Assembly: GCA_003646505.1 (NCBI GenBank)
Contig: QMKT01000123.1
Location: 1-5,814, forward strand
DNA: 5,814 nucleotides
Origin: Campylobacterota bacterium
GTDB lineage: Bacteria; Campylobacterota; Campylobacteria; Campylobacterales; Sulfurovaceae
Reading direction: 5' to 3'
Shown: one piece after another, positions 1 to 4,532 of the stretch
Layout of the letters: each line of letters opens with the position of its first letter
How positions within the stretch are numbered: position 1 is the first letter of the stretch
Made by a program: the position numbers and the translations under genes
The notes under the pieces: generated by a model
The model's input: only the letters and a program-made list of their open reading frames with translations
Databases searched by the model: none
Told to the model about the DNA's origin: nothing

Positions 1-1
1 C

Positions 2-2188
2 AATGTCACAATGTCACAAAAGTTTGAGCCAATCAAAAATGATCTATCAATGTATGAAGAATATACACATTTAAAAGAGAATAGTGTCTTGGAAAATAGG
101 GGTATCTATTTTGTTTTACTTGGGTCAAAAAAAATATCTGATGCCGATATTGCACTTTGGGATAAGCTGGTGACTAAAGATATGCTCCCAAGGTTTGATC
201 TTTTACTAAACAGTAAAGTTGCTGTGGAGATAGGTGTTCTGCTTTCATCAAAAGAGTTCAATACTATAGCTGCGCGAGAACGTAAGATGATCTTGAATGA
301 AGCACAAAAAGGTGAGTATTCAGTCTCTTTAGCCGGGTGGGTAAATCAAATAAATAAAAAGATGGACTATTTCAGGAAAGTACAGACATTGTTACACGCA
401 GATATTCAAAACATGGAGCAAGTCTTTATATCTGAAAGTAGAAAGATCATTTTATGGTATGCCATGGCGCTATTGGTATTGTCTTTACTTCTGCTTAGGC
501 TTCTTGTTGTGTATCTAAAAATAGATGAAAATAAACAGATCTCGGAAGATACGTTAAAAGACATAGCATTGGTCTTTAATAAAAATCAACAGCGAGAACT
601 TAAAAGGTTGATCAACCGAGGGAAAGTGGATCATATTTATAAGTTTTTGATCAAAGCAATTTTGGATGCCAATCAGACAAAAGATCTTTTTCTTGCAAGT
701 ATGTCTCACGAAATACGTACACCGCTGAATGGTATCCTTGGATTTACGCAATTGCTCAAAGAATCTGATACCACAGAAGAACAGGCAGAATTCATTTTGG
801 TGATAGAAAAGAGTTCAGATAATCTTTTGACTATTGTTAATGATATTCTTGATCTCTCTAAAATTAAAGCGCAGAAGATCGAATTGGAGAACATAGAATT
901 TGACCCAATCGACAGTTTTGAAACTGCAGTTGAATTCTATGCTGCAAAAGCTGCAGAAGAGAATATTGATTTTAATCTCTTTTTGGATCCGTATCTACCT
1001 ACGCTTCTTTTAGGGGACCCTACAAAGATCTCTCAGGTGATCGTGAACCTTGTGAGCAATGCAATGAAGTTTACTTCACAGAATGGTGAAGTCAATGTCA
1101 GTATTGAAAAGATCTCTGAGAGTGAAGATGAAGTAAAGGTTAAGTTTGAAGTTTCTGATACGGGTATAGGTATCACCAAAGAGCAAAAAAGCAAGATATT
1201 TGAGGCATTTTCACAAGCAGATGTCAGTACCAGCAGGGAGTATGGCGGTACTGGTCTAGGACTCTCTATCTCAGGGAGGTTTGTAGAACTTATGGGAGGT
1301 AAACTAAGTATTTGGAGTGTGAAAGATGAAGGCTCTAATTTTTACTTTACTTTGTCACTCAAGAAGCCTAAGAGTGCTACACGTAGGGAAGTAATAGATA
1401 TGAGTGCGTACAGGGTTGGTATTCTCAATCCGCAAATAGATGGTGAATATATTAAAAATAAAAACCTTGAAGCCTATATCACATATACGGGAGCAGAAAT
1501 TGAATATTATACGGATGAGTCTCTCTTGGCACTTAAAGGAAGTTCAAAACTTCCAGACATTCTTTTTATAGATCATAAGTTCCGGCTAAGAGGGGATGAG
1601 ATCGGGCAGTTCTTAGATCTTGATACAAAGATCGTAGTGATATCGTCAACAAGGGATCAGAAGAGAAGTCTCAAACAATATCTCTCTCATATCGATAAAA
1701 TACTCTATAAGCCGATAAATTTTACAAAAACATTGAAAATGCTCAGTCAGAAAAAGGATAGTACAGAGAAGGAAAATAAATTTACTTTTGACAATGTACA
1801 TGTCTTAGTTGCAGAAGATAATAGTATTAATCAAAAGTTGTTACTCAATGTGCTACAGCGATTTGGTGTAGAAGCAAGTATTGTCAATAATGGAAAAGAA
1901 GCGCTTGAGTCACGTATAAAAGATAAATATGACATGATCTTTATGGATATTGAAATGCCTGTTATGGGTGGTCTGGAAGCGACAGGACAGATTTTGAATT
2001 ATGAGAGAAAGAATCATAAAAAACATATACCTATTGTTGCATTAACGGCAAATGCACTTTCTGGAGATCGAGAAAAATATATCGCTGCAGGTATGGATAA
2101 TTATCTCTCAAAACCTATAGATATCAAGGTGTTAAACCTACTTTTGAAAGAGTATTTTGAAGACCGTATTGTTGAGGATGAGACATGA
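2..2188 (+). CDS. Hybrid sensor histidine kinase with NIT-like sensor, 5'-partial
   Basis: Membrane-bound two-component kinase that should autophosphorylate on His and pass phosphate to Asp. Residues are counted from the ATG at 11, but the frame is open to the left edge, so the true start lies upstream. Residues 1-140 are helical and resemble the second half of a nitrate/nitrite-sensing (NIT) domain, with an ENRG motif at 28-31. A membrane helix spans about 146-168, followed by a polar helical linker. HisKA carries MSHEIRTPLNG with phospho-acceptor H233. HATPase_c has the N box near N346/N350, DTGIG at 383-387 and GGTGLGL at 412-418. Residues 464-580 form a receiver-like fold that keeps an Asp and a KP pair but lacks the acidic pair. 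The last domain is an intact receiver with E602/D603, D646, T679 and K701. No HPt domain follows, so a separate HPt protein or direct output is implied. The kinase assignment is secure; the nitrate/nitrite ligand is an inference from fold resemblance. Confidence 0.9.
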   Translation, partial: NVTMSQKFEPIKNDLSMYEEYTHLKENSVLENRGIYFVLLGSKKISDADIALWDKLVTKDMLPRFDLLLNSKVAVEIGVLLSSKEFNTIAARERKMILNEAQKGEYSVSLAGWVNQINKKMDYFRKVQTLLHADIQNMEQVFISESRKIILWYAMALLVLSLLLLRLLVVYLKIDENKQISEDTLKDIALVFNKNQQRELKRLINRGKVDHIYKFLIKAILDANQTKDLFLASMSHEIRTPLNGILGFTQLLKESDTTEEQAEFILVIEKSSDNLLTIVNDILDLSKIKAQKIELENIEFDPIDSFETAVEFYAAKAAEENIDFNLFLDPYLPTLLLGDPTKISQVIVNLVSNAMKFTSQNGEVNVSIEKISESEDEVKVKFEVSDTGIGITKEQKSKIFEAFSQADVSTSREYGGTGLGLSISGRFVELMGGKLSIWSVKDEGSNFYFTLSLKKPKSATRREVIDMSAYRVGILNPQIDGEYIKNKNLEAYITYTGAEIEYYTDESLLALKGSSKLPDILFIDHKFRLRGDEIGQFLDLDTKIVVISSTRDQKRSLKQYLSHIDKILYKPINFTKTLKMLSQKKDSTEKENKFTFDNVHVLVAEDNSINQKLLLNVLQRFGVEASIVNNGKEALESRIKDKYDMIFMDIEMPVMGGLEATGQILNYERKNHKKHIPIVALTANALSGDREKYIAAGMDNYLSKPIDIKVLNLLLKEYFEDRIVEDET

Positions 2189-2200
2189 TAAGATCTTACC

Positions 2201-3340
2201 TTACGAGAGTCTCTCTTTAAAATCTTCATAAGTAAATTCACGAAGAATTTCTAAGCTGCCATCTTCTTTTTTGATGGCGATGGAAGGCAATTTGATACCA
2301 TTGAAGGTGCTGGCTTTGACCATAGTGTAGTGCATCTGGTCTTCGAAGATCACTTTATCTCCTACTTTGAGTGGTTTATCAAAACTGTAGTCTCCCATGA
2401 TATCTCCTGCTAAACAAGTATTTCCTGCCAAACGGTAGGTATAGGCTTTCTCTCCCGATTTACCTGCACCCCGCACATCTGCACGGTAAGGCATGATGAT
2501 AGTGTCAGGCATATGCGCTTCTGCAGAAGTGTCCAGAATGGCAATATCCATGCCATTGTGTACAATATCAAGGACTATACTGATAAGTGCCCCTGTCTCC
2601 CATCCTATGGCCTCTCCAGGCTCAAGGTAGACCTCGACATTATACTTTTCTTTAAAGTCCTTAATGAGTGTTATAAGCTTATCTACATCATATCCTTCGC
2701 GGGTGATGTGATGGCCTCCTCCGAAGTTGATCCATTTCATCTGTGGTATATAAGCCGAAAATTTCTCTTCAAAGTTTTTGAGAACATTTTCAAGTGCTGT
2801 GCTGTCTTGTTCGCACAGGGCATGAAAGTGTAAACCATCACACTCTGCTAAGATAGATTCATCCATATTTTGAAAGGTAGTTCCAAGTCTAGAGTAGAGT
2901 CCACAGGGATTATAGATCTCCTTGGGTGACTGTGAATACTCAGGGTTGACACGAAGTCCTAAAGAGAGGGTGGGGTTAACTCTTTTTGCCTGAGAAGCAA
3001 AGCGTTTGAATTGTGCAGGAGAGTTAAAGACAAGATGATGGGATATTTTGGCTATTTCATCTATCTCCTCTTCTCTAAACGCTGGAGCATAAGTATGTAC
3101 TTCTTTAGAAAAAGTCTCATCTGCAAGTTTTGCTTCATGCAGACCAGAAGCACAGCATCCGTCAAGATAGGGCTTGATGATCGAAAAACTTTTCCATAAG
3201 GCATAACCTTTAAGTGCGAGGAGTATTTTAGCACCCGTTTGCTCTTTAATATTTTTTAGGCATTCAAGATTGTTTTTAAGCAGAGTTTCTTCAAGTAACC
3301 AGCAGGGAGAAGGCAGTTTTTTGATATTTTCAGTATTCAT
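2201..3340 (-). CDS. nspC: Carboxynorspermidine/carboxyspermidine decarboxylase NspC
   Basis: PLP-dependent decarboxylase of the alanine racemase/ornithine decarboxylase fold (fold type III). It makes norspermidine or spermidine from the carboxylated precursor in the dehydrogenase/decarboxylase route that Campylobacterota use instead of the AdoMet-dependent route. At 379 residues it matches the family length. Visible landmarks are the PLP Schiff-base lysine K44 in LLALKGYALW, HFHALCEQ at 171-178, the phosphate-binding glycine loop FGGGHHIT at 206-213, LEPGEAIGWETG at 239-250, and GNTCLAGD at 306-313, where C309 and D313 align with the active-site Cys/Asp region of ornithine decarboxylases. 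The ATG at 3340 is the only sensible start, since the next internal Met is residue 159. No Shine-Dalgarno precedes it, and a strong -10 lies six bases upstream (see promoter). It converges with the kinase gene and diverges from the GGDEF-like gene. The partner dehydrogenase is not in this window. Product confidence is high. Confidence 0.93.
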   Translation of the reverse strand: MNTENIKKLPSPCWLLEETLLKNNLECLKNIKEQTGAKILLALKGYALWKSFSIIKPYLDGCCASGLHEAKLADETFSKEVHTYAPAFREEEIDEIAKISHHLVFNSPAQFKRFASQAKRVNPTLSLGLRVNPEYSQSPKEIYNPCGLYSRLGTTFQNMDESILAECDGLHFHALCEQDSTALENVLKNFEEKFSAYIPQMKWINFGGGHHITREGYDVDKLITLIKDFKEKYNVEVYLEPGEAIGWETGALISIVLDIVHNGMDIAILDTSAEAHMPDTIIMPYRADVRGAGKSGEKAYTYRLAGNTCLAGDIMGDYSFDKPLKVGDKVIFEDQMHYTMVKASTFNGIKLPSIAIKKEDGSLEILREFTYEDFKERLS

Positions 3341-3345
3341 AAGAA

Positions 3346-3354
3346 ATTATAGCA
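3346..3354 (-). promoter_or_regulatory. Extended -10 promoter of nspC, likely leaderless transcript
   Basis: On the minus strand the sequence reads TGC-TATAAT, a perfect extended -10 element, then TTCTT and the nspC ATG. Initiation six or seven bases after the hexamer would fall on or beside the A of the ATG, giving a leaderless or nearly leaderless mRNA, which fits the missing Shine-Dalgarno. No good -35 is visible, as is usual for sigma-70 promoters in this phylum. The element is seen directly; the start point is inferred. Confidence 0.6.
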
Positions 3355-3372
3355 ATAGAAGCTAAAATATTT

Positions 3373-3381
3373 TGATATAAT
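3373..3381 (+). promoter_or_regulatory. Extended -10 promoter of the GGDEF-like gene
   Basis: TGA-TATAAT is another perfect extended -10. It points rightward, with expected initiation near 3388 and a leader of about 35 bases before the start at 3423. Its -35 region would lie at about 3353-3358, inside the opposing nspC promoter, so the two promoters share DNA. No -35 hexamer is recognisable. Confidence 0.6.
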
Positions 3382-3410
3382 CTATAGATAAAATATTGAA
3401 AACTTTGGAA

Positions 3411-3415
3411 GAGGA
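3411..3415 (+). promoter_or_regulatory. Shine-Dalgarno that decides the start of the 159-residue gene
   Basis: GAGGA at 3411-3415 lies 7 bases before the ATG at 3423 but only one base before the ATG at 3417. It therefore favours 3423. The upstream part of the same purine run (GGAAG, 3407-3411) could serve 3417. The in-frame TTG at 3396 has no Shine-Dalgarno and lies close to the predicted transcription start, so it is unlikely. Confidence 0.6.
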
Positions 3416-3422
3416 CATGCTG

Positions 3423-3902
3423 ATGGATAAAAGAAAAAGTTTAAGACACCGAGACAATATACGATTTAAAGGGAATGATATCACTTTGGCTGCAAAGATA
3501 GTTGAAAAGCTTTCTAGTACTATGGATATTGTATATTATCTTATGAATCGCGGGGACGGACATTCTTTTGTCCTGATGCTTGTATCTGCAAAGAATATTG
3601 ATATGGCAGCTTTACTGGAAAGAGAGAAGCGTGACACAGATATCTTGTTTGAGATCGATAAAGAAGAATCTTTGTATGCACTGATCTGTCAAGATACTAG
3701 AATTGACGGTGGATATTATTTTGCCGAAAGATTACTTCAGCACATGGAAATAGATGGTGCAGAAGATATTTATTGTACGGATATTGAGATAAGAACAACC
3801 AATCATGAAATTAAATTTGTTATTTTAAAACTCATTGAAATCTACATGAAATCAAAAGAAGATGGCAGATCAAATGAGATTGTTTTTAAAAGTCTCAATT
3901 AA
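3423..3902 (+). CDS. Small degenerate GGDEF-like protein
   Basis: Hypothetical soluble protein of 159 residues with no signal peptide or membrane helix. The first 15 residues are strongly basic. The C-terminal half can be laid by eye on the second half of a GGDEF domain. DILFEIDKEESLYALI at 73-88 occupies the place of the usual 'DIVGRLGGDEFAVLL' segment, with KEESL where GGDEF should be. QDTRIDGGYYFAERLLQHM at 90-108 follows the '.T....A...AERLR' helix. IYMKSKEDGRSN at 140-151 follows the closing 'LY.AK..GRN' motif. The metal- and GTP-binding motifs of the first half ('D.D.FK..ND..GH') are missing, so diguanylate cyclase activity is not expected. A structural or c-di-GMP-related binding role is only speculation. 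It has its own promoter, diverges from nspC and lies 100 bp before rpmH. The coding call is strong; the family link is moderate at best. Confidence 0.75.
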   Translation: MDKRKSLRHRDNIRFKGNDITLAAKIVEKLSSTMDIVYYLMNRGDGHSFVLMLVSAKNIDMAALLEREKRDTDILFEIDKEESLYALICQDTRIDGGYYFAERLLQHMEIDGAEDIYCTDIEIRTTNHEIKFVILKLIEIYMKSKEDGRSNEIVFKSLN

Positions 3903-3922
3903 TTAGTAATTATTAGAGGTTC

Positions 3923-3940
3923 CCTTAAGTAGTTTTAAGG
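3923..3940. repeat. Inverted repeat abutting the rpmH -10 box
   Basis: CCTTAA (3923-3928) and TTAAGG (3935-3940) are perfect 6-base arms around a 6-base loop, ending right where the predicted rpmH -10 begins. It fills the -35/spacer region, where an operator would sit. As RNA it would be a weak hairpin, and no T-run follows it, so it is a poor intrinsic terminator for the gene upstream. Confidence 0.35.
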
Positions 3941-3946
3941 TAAAAT
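3941..3946 (+). promoter_or_regulatory. Predicted rpmH operon promoter (-10)
   Basis: TAAAAT is preceded by a T-rich stretch and followed by a GC-rich discriminator, TGCGCCC. Initiation is expected near 3953-3954, leaving a leader of about 50 bases before rpmH. GC-rich discriminators are typical of growth-rate- and ppGpp-controlled promoters of ribosomal genes. Regulation here is inferred from that pattern only. Confidence 0.5.
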
Positions 3947-3987
3947 TGCGCCCAAATATACCGCAGTAATGCAGGTTTAAAATTTAT

Positions 3988-3993
3988 TAAGGA
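3988..3993 (+). promoter_or_regulatory. Shine-Dalgarno of rpmH
   Basis: TAAGGA ends 9 bases before the rpmH ATG at 4003. It is a strong site in an AT-rich leader and fits high-level L34 synthesis, in contrast to the next gene, rnpA. Confidence 0.7.
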
Positions 3994-4002
3994 TGATTCG
4001 AA

Positions 4003-4137
4003 ATGAAAAGAACATACCAACCTCATAGTACACCAAGAAAAAGAACACACGGATTCAGAACAAGAATGAAAACTAAAAATGGTAGAAAAGTTATTTCTGC
4101 AAGAAGAGCTAAAGGTAGAAAAAGACTATCTGTATAA
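4003..4137 (+). CDS. rpmH: 50S ribosomal protein L34
   Basis: Structural protein of the large ribosomal subunit that binds 23S rRNA. The 44-residue product, [18 protein letters not shown] onward, is a full-length canonical L34. It has the conserved KRTYQP start, the central HGFRTRM motif, the [13 protein letters not shown] segment and the RLSV end. About two fifths of its residues are Arg, Lys or His, as usual for this protein. The ATG follows a strong Shine-Dalgarno at nine bases. It is the first gene of a cluster with rnpA and yidC, a gene order conserved across most bacteria. The rnpA reading begins within about 30 bases of its stop, so the genes are surely cotranscribed. Confidence 0.98.
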   Translation: MKRTYQPHSTPRKRTHGFRTRMKTKNGRKVISARRAKGRKRLSV

Positions 4138-4138
4138 C

Positions 4139-4158
4139 GATAGCGGGCTAAACCTATC
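4139..4158 (+). other. Predicted hairpin between rpmH and rnpA
   Basis: GATAG (4139-4143) pairs with CTATC (4154-4158), and G4145-C4153 adds a pair past a bulged C. The loop is GGCUAAA. It starts two bases after the rpmH stop and ends six bases before the proposed ATA start of rnpA. It could affect rnpA translation or mark an mRNA processing point. No T-run follows, so it is not a normal terminator. Confidence 0.4.
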
Positions 4159-4164
4159 TCTTCA

Positions 4165-4485
4165 ATAAAACATTTTACTAGGATCAAAACTAGTAAAGAG
4201 TTTAATGTGGTGTATAAACACTCCACAAAAACTTGGCATACATCTTATTTTGTACTTTTCTTTAAAAAAAGTGATACGTACAAAGTAGGTTTTGTAGCCT
4301 CAAAGAAAATTGGAAATGCAGTTCATCGAAACAGAGCAAAGCGTTTGTTAAGAGCACATTTCATCGAAAATATAGACCTCTTATCTCAAGGTAGTTATGT
4401 ACTGGTTGCAAAACCTGCACTCATACAGGAAAACTATCAGACGACTCGTAAAACGTATCTCCACACACTTAAAAAGTTAATTTAA
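4165..4485 (+). CDS. rnpA: Ribonuclease P protein component
   Basis: Protein subunit of RNase P that, with the catalytic RNA, cleaves the 5' leader from tRNA precursors. The RNR signature is clear: SKKIGNAVHRNRAKRLLR at 46-63, with the basic RNA-binding helix. The family's N-terminal helix is also present, FTRIKTSKEFNVVYKHS at 4-20, matching the region before 'VYK/VFK' in Campylobacter and Bacillus RnpA. That helix lies upstream of the first in-frame canonical start, a GTG at 4207. Between the in-frame TAG at 4141 and that GTG there is no ATG, GTG, TTG or CTG. The ATA at 4165 is where the Campylobacter protein, as I recall it, has its first Met (IKHF against MKNF), and it gives 106 residues, the usual length. 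I chose ATA on this basis. A conventional gene call would give 4207-4485, 92 residues with a truncated helix. Identity is very secure; the start is not. Confidence 0.9.
   Translation: MKHFTRIKTSKEFNVVYKHSTKTWHTSYFVLFFKKSDTYKVGFVASKKIGNAVHRNRAKRLLRAHFIENIDLLSQGSYVLVAKPALIQENYQTTRKTYLHTLKKLI
4174..4197 (+). repeat. 8-bp inverted repeat in the 5' coding region of rnpA
   Basis: TTTACTAG (4174-4181) and CTAGTAAA (4190-4197) are perfect complements around the 8-base loop GATCAAAA, with a possible extra U-G pair at 4173/4198. If rnpA starts at ATA 4165, the hairpin covers codons 4-11. If it starts at GTG 4207, the right arm would hide part of the weak AAAGAG ribosome site. Either way it could dampen RnpA synthesis. 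The pairing is seen directly; the effect is inferred. Confidence 0.5.
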
Positions 4486-4521
4486 CACATTTAACACTAT
4501 ACTATCAACGATATATTACAA

Positions 4522-4525
4522 AAGG
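4522..4525 (+). promoter_or_regulatory. Shine-Dalgarno supporting the TTG start of yidC
   Basis: AAGG, within AAAAGG, ends seven bases before the TTG at 4533. No ATG or GTG occurs in frame at or near the point where the YidC signal-anchor begins. The spacing and the natural N-terminus together support TTG as the start. Confidence 0.65.
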
Positions 4526-4532
4526 TATAACT

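Noticed and set aside
2513..3199. Plus-strand frames inside nspC
   Set aside because: They are antisense to a well-conserved enzyme and their products look like random Cys/Phe/Lys-rich translation.
3396..3422. TTG start at 3396 for the GGDEF-like gene, adding nine residues
   Set aside because: The Shine-Dalgarno GGAAGAGGA lies downstream of it, and it sits almost on the predicted transcription start.
3893..3917. AT-rich imperfect dyad at the end of the GGDEF-like gene as a terminator
   Set aside because: Pairing is interrupted and almost all A-T, and no U-tract follows.
4023..4226. Minus-strand frame over rpmH and the rnpA start
   Set aside because: It is the complement of the basic L34 codons, which produces an artificial hydrophobic Leu/Val-rich peptide.
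4207..4485. rnpA starting at GTG 4207 (92 residues)
   Set aside because: It removes the conserved N-terminal FTRIKTSKEF helix that the upstream in-frame codons clearly encode; kept only as the alternative start.
4498..4503. TATACT as a separate yidC promoter
   Set aside because: No TG extension or -35 support; in AT-rich DNA such hexamers occur by chance, and readthrough from rpmH explains expression.
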